From contig CAILQK010000404.1 of NCBI GenBank assembly GCA_903836265.1, positions 1 through 39,021 on the forward strand: 39,021 bases of DNA, read 5' to 3'. This document shows, piece by piece, positions 9,395 to 19,307 of the stretch. The notes below the pieces were generated by a model. It saw only the letters and a program-made list of their open reading frames with translations, had not been told where the DNA came from and did no database searches. Origin of the DNA: an uncultured Bacteroidota bacterium (GTDB taxonomy: Bacteria > Bacteroidota > Bacteroidia > Chitinophagales > Saprospiraceae). The translations under genes and the position numbers were made by a program. How positions within the stretch are numbered: position 1 is the stretch's first letter; every line of letters begins with the position of its first letter.

Positions 9395-9748
9395 CCTGGG
9401 GGGGGCTGGTACAGGTTTTTTTGTGTGGGTGTATTATAGTTTACAGCCACCTTTCACATACCCACCCTCTCTGCACGCAGGAGGAGCATTCCCCTCGCCC
9501 GCGGAGGCACATGCGTCAACAGGCTGTACCTCCGCGGCAGTTCCTGTATCAAAATAATTCGGCCGTGCTTCCATGGGTCAATACTAAAAAATTCCATTTC
9601 ATAAAACTTTAAATGCAGACTAAAATTTTTAATTTATCTGTTAATATAAAATTAATCAAATAAACAGCCAGTTAAAACCACGTTTTTCATCTGTTATTTT
9701 GGATTTTATTTTTTTGATGATCTCCGTCATTTATTTTGTTGAAAAATA

Positions 9749-9782
9749 TTTTGAAAAAAAATTCAGCAACCTCCTACTTTGG
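9749..9782 (+). promoter_or_regulatory. Candidate promoter: -33 TTTTG (9749-9753), 21 bp spacer, -7-like TACTTTGG (9775-9782)
   Basis: Spacing and sequence resemble Bacteroidota promoters, about 35 bp upstream of the GTG at 9817. The -7 box is imperfect. Confidence 0.4.
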
Positions 9783-9816
9783 CTGCCCAATCTTATGATT
9801 CAAAGCCAAGCAAGTC

Positions 9817-11610
9817 GTGAACCCTACAGACATTCAAAATCCAGAGTATTTCCACAAGGTCGTGGATTGCCAGTATGCGTGCCCTGCGCATACCCCCGTT
9901 CCCGAGTATATACGCCTGATTGCTGCCGAACGCTATTCTGAGGCCTATATGATCAACTGGGAATCCAATGTGTTCCCGGGTGTCTTGGGTCGCACCTGCG
10001 ATCGCCCCTGCGAACCCGCGTGCAGGCGCGGGCGCGTGGAGGAGCAGCCAGTCGCTATCTGCCGACTGAAACGGGTGGCTGCCGATTACAAGGGCGATGT
10101 ACAGACCATGATGCCTCAGGGGCCCTTCAAGCCAAACGGTAAAAAAGTGGCGCTCATCGGAGGTGGCCCTGCTTCACTCACTGTTGCACGCGACCTCGCA
10201 CCGCTCGGTTATGAAATTCACCTGTTCGACGAGCAACCGGCCGGCGGAGGCATGATGCGCAGCCAGATTCCATCTTTCCGTCTTCCTGAAAGCGTACTCG
10301 ATGAAGAGGTGGGCTATGTGCTCAACCTCGGCATTCATACACAGTTCAACAAATATGTGTCGAGCCTGCGGGAAGTACTGGGTATGGGCTATGATGCTAT
10401 ATTTGTCGGTACAGGCGCCCCGCGAGGCCGGGATCTGAACGACCTGCCAGGCCGACAGGAAGCAGGTGCCAACGTGCAGATAGGCATCGAATTCCTGGCC
10501 AACGTGGCTTTCAGTCACCTCGATAAAATAGGCAGGAAGGTGCTGGTGCTCGGTGGCGGAAATACCGCCATGGACTGCTGCCGTACCGCACGGCGCCTGG
10601 GCGGAACCGATGTGAAAGTGGTGGTGCGCAGTCCGAAGAGCGAGATGAAGGCATCTCCCTGGGAAATTGAAGACGCACTGCACGAAGATATTCCGATTTA
10701 CGAAAATCATGTGCCCAAAGCGTTTGTCACTGAAAATGGCAAATTGGTGGCAATGACCTTCGAAAAAGTAAAGGCTGTATATGGCGAAGACGGGAAAAGA
10801 AGCCTCGTACCCACCGGTGAACCGGAGGTGCGCTTCGAGTGCGATGATGTGCTCATCGCTGTCGGACAGGAAAATGCTTTCCCCTGGATAGAACGCGACC
10901 TCGGCCTCGAATTCGACCGGTGGGAACTGCCCAGGCTGAACAAGGATACTCTACAGTCAACACTGCCTCACGTCTTTTTCGGTGGTGATGCCGCGCTGGG
11001 CCCCAAAAATGTTATCACAGCCGTTGCACAGGGCCATACAGCAGCCGTTTCCATTGACCTGTTCCTCGAAGGAAAGGACGTGGAAAACGAACGCCCCTCT
11101 CCCATGACCAACCTGATACATCAGAAAATGGGTATCCACGAGTGGATGTACGACAGCACGGTGGCCAACGACAAACGTTTCAAAGTACCTCATGCCGATA
11201 AATCGCAGGCACTTAATGACAGGCTCCTCGAAGTGGAACTCGGCTTCGACCCTGCTACCGCCTACAAGGAGGCCGAGCGCTGCCTCAACTGTGATGTACA
11301 AACAGTATTTACCACCTCCCGCTGTATCGAATGCGATGCCTGTGTGGATATTTGTCCGACCGCCTGCATCACTTTCACCGAAAATGGCGAGGAGGATGAC
11401 CTGCGAACACGCCTGAGCGCACCTGCCAGTGTGCTGTCGCAGGACCTTTATGTATCCACCGACCTCCCCACAAAAAGGGTTATGATCAAGGACGAAAACG
11501 TGTGCCTCCACTGCGGACTCTGCGCCGAACGATGCCCGACATCAGCCTGGGATATGCAGAAATACCTGTATAACACCGCAAAGGCCGGCAACATGCAATA
11601 CACCAGATAA
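9817..11610 (+). CDS. FAD-dependent NAD(P)-linked oxidoreductase (GltD-like) with C-terminal 2x[4Fe-4S] ferredoxin domain
   Basis: GltD-like Cys-rich N-terminus 'CQYACPAHTPV...CDRPCEPACRRG', FAD motif 'VALIGGGPASL', NAD(P) motif 'VLVLGGGNTAMD', and two clusters 'CIECDACVDICP' and 'CLHCGLCAERCP'. GTG start. Confidence 0.92.
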   Translation: MNPTDIQNPEYFHKVVDCQYACPAHTPVPEYIRLIAAERYSEAYMINWESNVFPGVLGRTCDRPCEPACRRGRVEEQPVAICRLKRVAADYKGDVQTMMPQGPFKPNGKKVALIGGGPASLTVARDLAPLGYEIHLFDEQPAGGGMMRSQIPSFRLPESVLDEEVGYVLNLGIHTQFNKYVSSLREVLGMGYDAIFVGTGAPRGRDLNDLPGRQEAGANVQIGIEFLANVAFSHLDKIGRKVLVLGGGNTAMDCCRTARRLGGTDVKVVVRSPKSEMKASPWEIEDALHEDIPIYENHVPKAFVTENGKLVAMTFEKVKAVYGEDGKRSLVPTGEPEVRFECDDVLIAVGQENAFPWIERDLGLEFDRWELPRLNKDTLQSTLPHVFFGGDAALGPKNVITAVAQGHTAAVSIDLFLEGKDVENERPSPMTNLIHQKMGIHEWMYDSTVANDKRFKVPHADKSQALNDRLLEVELGFDPATAYKEAERCLNCDVQTVFTTSRCIECDACVDICPTACITFTENGEEDDLRTRLSAPASVLSQDLYVSTDLPTKRVMIKDENVCLHCGLCAERCPTSAWDMQKYLYNTAKAGNMQYTR

Positions 11611-11655
11611 CCAGTTATACCCGCCTGAAACTCTTCAAGTAAATATTGCACAACC

Positions 11656-13512
11656 GTGTTAAACGATTTTGTCATTCGATTCGCCAATGTGAACGGTACC
11701 GGCTCTGCCAGTGCCAACACCATATTTGCCAAATCCGTCTTCCGGATGGGCATCCCCGTTACACCAAAAAATATCTTTCCATCCAATATTCAGGGACTAC
11801 CCACCTGGTATGAGGTGCGAGTAAACGAAAAAGGCTATCTCGGCCGTCGCGACGGTATTGATATTATGGTTTGCCTGAATCCGCAAAGTATGGCCAAAGA
11901 TATCGCCAACGTGAGATCCGGAGGCTACTTCATGTACGACAGCAGCAAGGATCTGCATCGCGAACTCACACGCGATGATGTTCACTACCTGCCAATACCC
12001 ATGATGCAGATGTGTATGGACAAGTTCGCCGACCCCCGACAAAGGCAACTGCTGAAAAACATGGTATACATAGGTGCACTCGCCGCGCTGCTCGAAATTG
12101 AAGTGCCCGTTATTCACCAGATTATAGTAGAACAGTTCAAGGGAAAGGAAAAACTTGTAACAGCCAACTACGAGGCGCTTCAGATGGGTATTGATTACGC
12201 AAAAGCCCATTTCAATCCATGCCCGCTTCCCGACGTGCAGGTACAGCGCCGCGACAAGGTGGGCGACTGGATTCTGATGGACGGTAACAGCGCCTGCGGC
12301 CTCGGCGCCGTTTACGGTGGCGCAACGGTACTGGCATGGTACCCGATCACACCTTCCACATCCCTGGCAGACGCATTCGGAAAGTATGCAAAAAAAATGC
12401 GGATCGACCCCGAAACCGGTAAAAATAACTACGCCATTGTACAGGCGGAAGATGAACTGGCCGCGATAGGGATGGTTATAGGCGCCAACTGGAACGGCGC
12501 ACGCTCGTTTACCGCCACCAGCGGACCGGGTATTTCGCTCATGAGCGAATTTCTGGGCCTGGCCTATTTCGCAGAAATACCCACTGTACTCGTGGATGTA
12601 CAACGCGGAGGCCCCAGTACAGGTATGCCCACACGCACGCAACAGTCGGATCTCATTTCTACAGCGTACGCCTCTCACGGCGATACCAAACATATCATGC
12701 TGATGCCCAGTACCCCGGCAGAATGCTTCGAAATGACCGCCGACGCGTTTGATCTTGCAGAACAGCTGCAGACTCCGGTAATGGTCATGACCGATCTCGA
12801 TCTCGGAATGAACGACAATATGTCGCCACCACTTAAATGGGACGACAAGCGTGAATATAACCGGGGAAAGGTGCTCGATGCGGAAGCACTCGAAAAGCTG
12901 GAACGCTTCGGAAGGTACCTCGACGTGGACGGCGATGGCATCACTTATCGCACCATACCCGGTACACACCCCACCAAAGGGTCCTTTTTTACCCGCGGAA
13001 CTTCCCGCGACGAATATGCCGCCTATACGGAGGAAGGCCCGGCTTATGTGCGAAATATGGAGCGCCTCGCGAGAAAATGGGAATCAGCCAAAAATTATGT
13101 GCCCGGCCCCGAAGTCTATCAGCAGGAGAAAAAAAGTGAGTTCGGAATGCTGTTCTTCGGAACAACCACCTGGTCGGCACTGGAAGCCAGGGATATGCTG
13201 GAGGCTGAAGGTATTACGCTCGATGCCATGCGCGTGAAAAGTTTCCCCTTCAATGATGAAGTCAGGAACTTCGTGGATTCGCACGATCGGGTGTTTGTGA
13301 TCGAACAAAACCGCGACGCCCAGTTGAAAACACTGCTCGTAAATGAAATCGGTATTGATCCTGGTCAACTCATCCCGGTGCTGAATTTCGACGGTTTCCC
13401 CATCACGGCAGATTTGATCAAACAGAAAATATTCAAAAATCTGGTGGGTAAACTGAAAACGCCATACAAGGCAGTTCATGTTGCTCCCGGCGACTCTCAG
13501 GTAGAAGAATAA
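11656..13512 (+). CDS. korA: 2-oxoacid:ferredoxin oxidoreductase, gamma-alpha fused subunit
   Basis: N-terminal gamma-like domain ('VNGTGSASANTIFAKSVFRMG') followed by alpha ('WYPITPSTSLADAF', 'QAEDELAAIGMVIGANWNGARSFTATSGPGISLMSEFLGLAYFAEIPTVLVDVQRGGPSTGMPTRTQQSDL'). GTG start. Confidence 0.93.
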   Translation: MLNDFVIRFANVNGTGSASANTIFAKSVFRMGIPVTPKNIFPSNIQGLPTWYEVRVNEKGYLGRRDGIDIMVCLNPQSMAKDIANVRSGGYFMYDSSKDLHRELTRDDVHYLPIPMMQMCMDKFADPRQRQLLKNMVYIGALAALLEIEVPVIHQIIVEQFKGKEKLVTANYEALQMGIDYAKAHFNPCPLPDVQVQRRDKVGDWILMDGNSACGLGAVYGGATVLAWYPITPSTSLADAFGKYAKKMRIDPETGKNNYAIVQAEDELAAIGMVIGANWNGARSFTATSGPGISLMSEFLGLAYFAEIPTVLVDVQRGGPSTGMPTRTQQSDLISTAYASHGDTKHIMLMPSTPAECFEMTADAFDLAEQLQTPVMVMTDLDLGMNDNMSPPLKWDDKREYNRGKVLDAEALEKLERFGRYLDVDGDGITYRTIPGTHPTKGSFFTRGTSRDEYAAYTEEGPAYVRNMERLARKWESAKNYVPGPEVYQQEKKSEFGMLFFGTTTWSALEARDMLEAEGITLDAMRVKSFPFNDEVRNFVDSHDRVFVIEQNRDAQLKTLLVNEIGIDPGQLIPVLNFDGFPITADLIKQKIFKNLVGKLKTPYKAVHVAPGDSQVEE

Positions 13513-15092
13513 TGATGACAAACAGGATAATAACGTTCTTGCTGACAGGTTCTCTGCTCGCAGCAGCCGGTTGCACACCTGCCCGCACTTCAGGCGGACA
13601 GGGTGCCGAAGGTTATTATCGCGAACAGCATCGCCCGCAATACCATTTCACCCCGCCGTCAGGCTGGATGAATGATCCGAATGGTCTGGTTTACTACAAG
13701 GGGGAGTATCATCTGTTCTATCAGCACAACCCGGCGTCAACCGTCTGGGGGCCCATGCACTGGGGTCATGCCGTCAGCAGGGATCTCGTGCACTGGGAAC
13801 ACCTGCCAATCGCACTGTATCCCGACTCACTGGGATATATTTTCTCAGGCAGTATCGTGATTGACGAAAACAACACCACCGGATTTGCTCCTCCCGGCTG
13901 CGGTGAAAAGGCGCTGGTGGCTGTTTATACCTGCCACAATATGGAATACGAACGGGCAGGCCGTCAGGACCGCGAGTCGCAGGCCATTGCTTACAGCCTG
14001 GATCGTGGCCGTACCTGGACCAAATATGCCGGGAATCCGGTACTCCCTAACAAGGGTGATGTAGATTTCCGCGACCCGAAAGTAACCTGGCACGAGCCCA
14101 CCAAAAAATGGATAATGCCCCTCGCAGTGGGTGATTATCTTGAAATTTTTGTTTCAAAAGACCTGAAAAAGTGGGAATACGCCAGCACTTTCGGCAAAAA
14201 TGATGGCGCGCACGGTGGTGTCTGGGAATGCCCCGATCTGTTCCCCCTGCGCACACGCGAGGGTGTCGAAAAATGGGTGCTTATTCAGAATATGGGCCGT
14301 GGAGCTGTGAACGGAGGTTCCGGCACACAATACTTTATCGGCAGTTTCGACGGAAGGACTTTCAAAAATGACAACCCGCCGGAGAAGGCTCTCTGGCTTG
14401 ATTATGGCGCCGACAATTACGCGGGAGTCACCTATTTCAATGCCCCGGATCAGCGCAGAATCCTCATCGGATGGATGTCGAACTGGTTCGATTACGCCCA
14501 GTCCACCCCCACCAGCACCTGGCGAAGTTCCATGACTGTTCCGCGCGATTTGTGGCTGGAAAACACGCCGGAAGGCTTCAGGCTCTTTCAGAAGCCTTCT
14601 CCCGAATTACAGTCGCTGGTAAAAAAATCCGGCAAAATCGGGAAACAGGTAATAGGCAGGGATGGCTGGAAAATGCGTGTTCCGGTACTGCATGAGCTGG
14701 ATCTGTATTTTGACATGAAATCCTGCAGCGCAACTGCCTGGGGGTACAAACTGAAAAACAGTCGCGGCGAACAGGTAGTCATCACCCTGGATGTACGGGG
14801 AAAAATCGTTACCGTTGACCGTTCAGGTTCAGGCAAAACCTCCTTCTCCGCTGAATTCCCCAAAAAACACAGCGCCCCGGTATCATTCGCTGATATCTTT
14901 CACATGCGTGCATACGCGGACGCATCGTCGCTCGAGCTGTTTCTGGCGGATGGAGCCGCCTGTATTTCCGAAATTTTCTTTCCGAATGAAGACTTTAGTG
15001 AAGCTGAATTTTTTGCGGAAGGCGGAAGCATTACCTTGTTGCCGATATCATCCGTGAACAAACTGAAATCTGTCTGGAATAAACAAAAATGA
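13512..15092 (+). CDS. Glycoside hydrolase family 32 (fructan/sucrose beta-fructosidase), lipoprotein
   Basis: 'YHFTPPSGWMNDPNGLVYYKGEYHLFYQHNP', 'FRDPKV' and 'WECPDLFPL' are GH32 motifs. Lipobox LLAAAGC. TAATG overlap with korA. Confidence 0.96.
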   Translation: MMTNRIITFLLTGSLLAAAGCTPARTSGGQGAEGYYREQHRPQYHFTPPSGWMNDPNGLVYYKGEYHLFYQHNPASTVWGPMHWGHAVSRDLVHWEHLPIALYPDSLGYIFSGSIVIDENNTTGFAPPGCGEKALVAVYTCHNMEYERAGRQDRESQAIAYSLDRGRTWTKYAGNPVLPNKGDVDFRDPKVTWHEPTKKWIMPLAVGDYLEIFVSKDLKKWEYASTFGKNDGAHGGVWECPDLFPLRTREGVEKWVLIQNMGRGAVNGGSGTQYFIGSFDGRTFKNDNPPEKALWLDYGADNYAGVTYFNAPDQRRILIGWMSNWFDYAQSTPTSTWRSSMTVPRDLWLENTPEGFRLFQKPSPELQSLVKKSGKIGKQVIGRDGWKMRVPVLHELDLYFDMKSCSATAWGYKLKNSRGEQVVITLDVRGKIVTVDRSGSGKTSFSAEFPKKHSAPVSFADIFHMRAYADASSLELFLADGAACISEIFFPNEDFSEAEFFAEGGSITLLPISSVNKLKSVWNKQK

Positions 15093-16408
15093 ACAAGAAA
15101 CTCGTACTTTGGTCAATTACCGTCGGTTTGGGCGGTTTTCTCTTCGGTCTTGACACGGCCGTTATCTCGGGCGCCGAGCAGGATATTCAGCGTCTGTGGA
15201 ACCTCGACAGCTGGCAACACGGACTGGCCGTTGCCATGGCACTTTATGGAACTGTCATAGGTGCTGCATTTGGCGGTGTACCTGCAGATAAATACGGAAG
15301 GAAACCCACCCTGCTCTGGATTGGTATCCTGTTCTTCGTATCAGCACTCGGCACAGCATTAGTGAACGATGTGTACAGTTTCATGCTGTTCCGCTTTTTG
15401 GGCGGACTGAGTATCGGGGCCTCCTCGGTAGTGGCGCCGGTGTATATTTCAGAAATTGCTCCACCCAAATACCGGGGCCGCATGGTCATTTCCTTTCAGG
15501 TAAATATCGTGGTGGGTATCCTGCTGGCCTATGTTTCCAATTACCTGCTGGAAGGCGTTGGTGGCGATAACGACTGGCGCTGGATGCTCGGTGTGGTAGC
15601 GCTACCCGCACTGGCTTTTTCGGTGATGATGATGACAACCCCCGAGACACCACGCTGGCTCCTGCTTACCAAAGGCGATGAGGCCGCTGCCCGAAGGGTG
15701 CTTTCCATCACCAATGAAGAAGGAGTGGACGCCGCAGTTGAAGATATCCGACAGTCGGCAGCAGGTGAAAACGGACTAAAACGCGAGCGATTGTTCTCAG
15801 GAAAATACAACTTCCCGGTGTTGCTCGCCTTCCTGTTTGCCGCCTTCAACCAGTTGTCAGGTATCAATGCGGTGATATATTTCGCACCCCGTATTTTTGA
15901 AATGACTGGACTGGGCAAGGAAACTGCTCTGCTCTCAACAGCCGGCATCGGCATTATAAACCTGATTTTCACGATTGGAGGCTGGTGGCTTATTGACCGG
16001 TTCGGACGCCGTGTGCTCATGTATATAGGCTCTGCAGGCTATATCATCTCGCTGGCACTCACCGGGATGGCCTTCTACAACGAAGCGTATGCCCTGGTTC
16101 CGTTGTACATTTTTGCCTTTATTGCCTCGCATGCTATCGGCCAGGGAGCAGTAATCTGGGTTTTCATATCCGAGATTTTTCCCAACGCCGTACGCGCTTC
16201 GGGTATGGCCCTCGGCAGCCTGACTCACTGGGTGCTGGCGGCCATCATCACCAATGTATTTCCTCATTTCGCTGCCACATACGGCGGCGGACCCATATTC
16301 CTGTTTTTCAGCGCCATGATGGTTTTCCAGTTGCTCTATGTATGGAGAATGATGCCGGAAACCAAAGGCGTTTCACTGGAAGAACTGCAAAAAAGACTGA
16401 CTAAATGA
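15089..16408 (+). CDS. MFS sugar porter (SP family)
   Basis: 'GGFLFGLDTAVISGAEQ', 'DKYGRKPTLLWIG', 'PVYISEIAPPKYRGRMVISFQ', 'PETPRWLL', 'LIDRFGRRVLMYIGSAG', 'PETKGVSLEEL'. ATGA overlap. Confidence 0.96.
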   Translation: MNKKLVLWSITVGLGGFLFGLDTAVISGAEQDIQRLWNLDSWQHGLAVAMALYGTVIGAAFGGVPADKYGRKPTLLWIGILFFVSALGTALVNDVYSFMLFRFLGGLSIGASSVVAPVYISEIAPPKYRGRMVISFQVNIVVGILLAYVSNYLLEGVGGDNDWRWMLGVVALPALAFSVMMMTTPETPRWLLLTKGDEAAARRVLSITNEEGVDAAVEDIRQSAAGENGLKRERLFSGKYNFPVLLAFLFAAFNQLSGINAVIYFAPRIFEMTGLGKETALLSTAGIGIINLIFTIGGWWLIDRFGRRVLMYIGSAGYIISLALTGMAFYNEAYALVPLYIFAFIASHAIGQGAVIWVFISEIFPNAVRASGMALGSLTHWVLAAIITNVFPHFAATYGGGPIFLFFSAMMVFQLLYVWRMMPETKGVSLEELQKRLTK

Positions 16409-17457
16409 CCTTCGTTCGCCCTGCTTTCCGACATCCCGATGCGCCTGTGAACAGGCTCGGCTACACACGCAAATTTTACGAGGGCGCGCTCTCAACCCTG
16501 TGCGCCGGTTGCGGCCACGACTCTGTCAGCGGCGCAATCATACAATCGTGCTTTGAAATGGCCGTGGAACCCCACAAGGTAGCCAAGCTGTCAGGTATCG
16601 GTTGCTCCTCCAAAACGCCAACGTACTTCCTGGCCAACTCGCATGGTTTCAACTCGGTACACGGGCGCATGCCCTCGGTTGCCACCGGAGCCTATATGGC
16701 CAACCGCGACCTGATGTATATAGGCGTGTCCGGAGATGGTGACTCCGCCTCCATCGGTATGGGCCAGTTTGTACACGCCATCCGCAGAAACCTGAATATC
16801 ACCTATATTATCATGAATAACGGGTGCTATGGACTGACCAAAGGCCAGGATTCGGCCACGGCCGACTTCGGCTCCGTCAACAAATCGGGCTCTGCCAATA
16901 TGTTCCACGCTATTGATATGTGCGGACTGGCACTGGAACTGGGCGCGACATTCGTGGCGCGCAGTTTCTCGGGCGACAAGCAGCAGCTGATCCCGCTGAT
17001 CAAGGCCGCCATGTCGCACCCCGGTTTTGCCCTGATTGACGTGGTTTCTCCCTGCGTAACGTTCAATAACAATCCGGGATCAACCAAGTCTTACGACTAC
17101 ACCCGCGAACATATCGAAGCTACCGGCGCCGTTGATTTCGTTCCTTTCATGAATGAAATAACCACCGAATATGCAGAGGGAGACACCGTAGAGGTAGCAC
17201 TGCATGACGGCTCTACTATCCACCTGAACAAACTCTCGCCTGATTTTGATCCGTGCGACCGCCATTCGGCAGTCTCAAGGCTTTACAGGGCAAAAGCAGA
17301 AGGTGATATCCTGACAGGACTGATTTATATCGACACCGAAAGCAAGGATTTGCACTACCTCCTGAACACGGCAGATCAGCCGCTGAATCAGCTGGGCAAG
17401 GACAAACTTTGTCCGGGATCATCCGCACTCGACAAGATCAACGCCGGTTTGCGCTGA
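16405..17457 (+). CDS. korB: 2-oxoacid:ferredoxin oxidoreductase, TPP-binding beta subunit
   Basis: 'LCAGCGHDSVSGAI', 'KLSGIGCSSKTPTYF', 'VHGRMPSVATGAYMANRDLMYIGVSGDGDSASIGMGQF', 'NNGCYGLTKGQ'. ATGA overlap with the MFS gene. Confidence 0.94.
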   Translation: MTFVRPAFRHPDAPVNRLGYTRKFYEGALSTLCAGCGHDSVSGAIIQSCFEMAVEPHKVAKLSGIGCSSKTPTYFLANSHGFNSVHGRMPSVATGAYMANRDLMYIGVSGDGDSASIGMGQFVHAIRRNLNITYIIMNNGCYGLTKGQDSATADFGSVNKSGSANMFHAIDMCGLALELGATFVARSFSGDKQQLIPLIKAAMSHPGFALIDVVSPCVTFNNNPGSTKSYDYTREHIEATGAVDFVPFMNEITTEYAEGDTVEVALHDGSTIHLNKLSPDFDPCDRHSAVSRLYRAKAEGDILTGLIYIDTESKDLHYLLNTADQPLNQLGKDKLCPGSSALDKINAGLR

Positions 17458-17477
17458 TTTTCGTGAACTGACAGCTT

Positions 17478-18464
17478 GTGAAGAAAGTACTCGTAACCGG
17501 GCCTGATGGTCTGCTTGGAAGTCATATTGTCAGGGTACTGCTCGGGGCGGGGTATGAAGTCAGGGCGCTGATCGTTGCCGACACCCGGTCAAACACACTG
17601 GACGGGTTACCGATAGAACGCGTTTGCGGCAATATTCTCGATACTGACAGTTTGAGAGCTGCCATGACAGACTGCGATGCTGTTATACATGCCGCTGCGA
17701 ACACACAGATATGGCCAACCCGGTCTGAAAACACCTGGCGCGTGAATTTCATCGGCACGAAAAATGTGGTTGATGTGGCTCTGTCGCTGGGTATCAGCAG
17801 AATGGTGTATATCAGTACCGCCAGTGCATTTCGCGCCGGTACGCGGGAGGAACCCGGCACCGAAACAGGCACCTATGATGGAAGCCGATTCGGACTGGAT
17901 TACATCGAGTCGAAGTACGCCGCCCAGAGAGAGGTACTGAAAGCCGTCAGAGAGCGCGATTTGCCGGCGGTAGTGATCAACCCTGCTTTCATGTTCGGCG
18001 AATATGACTCATTGCCCAGTTCCGGCCAGATGATTATCGCCATTTCCAGGGGCAAGGTGCCCGGATATACCTCTGGAGGCAAAAATATTGTTTACGCGGG
18101 CGATGTCGCGCACGCCTGCGTGAGCGCGCTGCACAGGGGGCGCGAAGGCGAATGCTACATCGCAGGAAACAAAAATATGAGCTACCGTGAACTGACCACA
18201 GCCATCGCTCAGGTAGTGGGCAGAAAACCTCCCTTTCTTTATATCCCCGACTTTGTCATACTGGGTTTCGGATATCTCGTTACCGGACTGGCGCGCCTGT
18301 TCGGCTTCAAACCGGGGTTCAGTCACGCTACTGCACGGGCATCCTGCAGCAAACAATACTATTCATCTGATAAAGCAGTCAGAGAACTTGACATGCCACA
18401 AACTCCGGTTGAAACGGCCATTCGGGCAGAATTCGACTGGCTGAAAGCCAACAACTATTGCTGA
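17478..18464 (+). CDS. NAD-dependent epimerase/dehydratase family (extended SDR)
   Basis: 'VLVTGPDGLLGSHIVRVLL', 'VIHAAANT', 'NFIGTKNVVDVA', 'YIESKYAAQ' (YxxxK). GTG start. Confidence 0.9.
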   Translation: MKKVLVTGPDGLLGSHIVRVLLGAGYEVRALIVADTRSNTLDGLPIERVCGNILDTDSLRAAMTDCDAVIHAAANTQIWPTRSENTWRVNFIGTKNVVDVALSLGISRMVYISTASAFRAGTREEPGTETGTYDGSRFGLDYIESKYAAQREVLKAVRERDLPAVVINPAFMFGEYDSLPSSGQMIIAISRGKVPGYTSGGKNIVYAGDVAHACVSALHRGREGECYIAGNKNMSYRELTTAIAQVVGRKPPFLYIPDFVILGFGYLVTGLARLFGFKPGFSHATARASCSKQYYSSDKAVRELDMPQTPVETAIRAEFDWLKANNYC

Positions 18465-18494
18465 TTTGATGTTTACCCTGACAAAAAGTACAAC

Positions 18495-19307
18495 ATGAGC
18501 TTTTTCAACAACAAGGTAGTAATCGTAACGGGCTCCAGTTCGGGAATAGGAAAATCGCTGGCATTCAAACTGGGTGAACAGGGGGCGAAAGTGGTGATCA
18601 ACAGCCGGGGAGGCGAGAAACTGGAACAGGTGGCTGCTGAAATGTCGGGCAAAGGATTTGATGTGCTCGCTGTCCCTGCCAACGTCGGAAAACTCGATGA
18701 ATGTCGGCAACTCGTGGAAACCACCCTGAAGCATTACGGCCGCATTGATGTGCTCATCAACAACGCCGGCGCCAATATGCACGGCCGGGTGGAAGATACC
18801 GATCCGGAGGTGCTGCACCTGCCCCTGGAAATCAACTACCTCAGTGCACTGTACATGACAAAGTTCTGTCTCCCTGCACTGAAGGAAAGTAAAGGCGGAG
18901 TCATGTTTGTTTCGAGCCTGGCCGGAATCCACGGACTACCGATTAACGCGGTGTACAGTTCGGCCAAAATGGGCCTCAGGGCACTCGCTGAATGCCTGAA
19001 AGCAGAACTGACAGGTACAGGCGTGTACGTGGGTATAGCTTACGTCGGTATTACAGAAAACGAACAGGGGAAAACCATATACAACGGCAGGGGTGAAAAG
19101 TTCGTCAGACCCGATTTCAAAATGCTCGGTATGCAGTCAATAGCAGACGTAGCTGATGACATTCTCTGGATGATACGCACCAGGCGTTTCAAACATGTGT
19201 TCACCTTCCCGGGAAAGCTGCAGGCATTCCTGAACAGCTTCGCTCCCGGACTGGTACAATATCTGCTGACAAAGGCTTATCTGCGCCGCTACAACAACGG
19301 CTGGTAA
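18495..19307 (+). CDS. Classical SDR oxidoreductase
   Basis: 'VVIVTGSSSGIGKSLAFKL', 'DVLINNAGANMHG', 'YSSAKMGLRALAECLKAEL'. Confidence 0.93.
   Translation: MSFFNNKVVIVTGSSSGIGKSLAFKLGEQGAKVVINSRGGEKLEQVAAEMSGKGFDVLAVPANVGKLDECRQLVETTLKHYGRIDVLINNAGANMHGRVEDTDPEVLHLPLEINYLSALYMTKFCLPALKESKGGVMFVSSLAGIHGLPINAVYSSAKMGLRALAECLKAELTGTGVYVGIAYVGITENEQGKTIYNGRGEKFVRPDFKMLGMQSIADVADDILWMIRTRRFKHVFTFPGKLQAFLNSFAPGLVQYLLTKAYLRRYNNGW

Noticed and set aside
11797-12969. 390-aa minus-strand ORF antisense to korA
   Set aside because: Shadow ORF: the composition is His/Cys/aromatic-rich with no recognisable domain, and the opposite strand encodes an unambiguous KorA.
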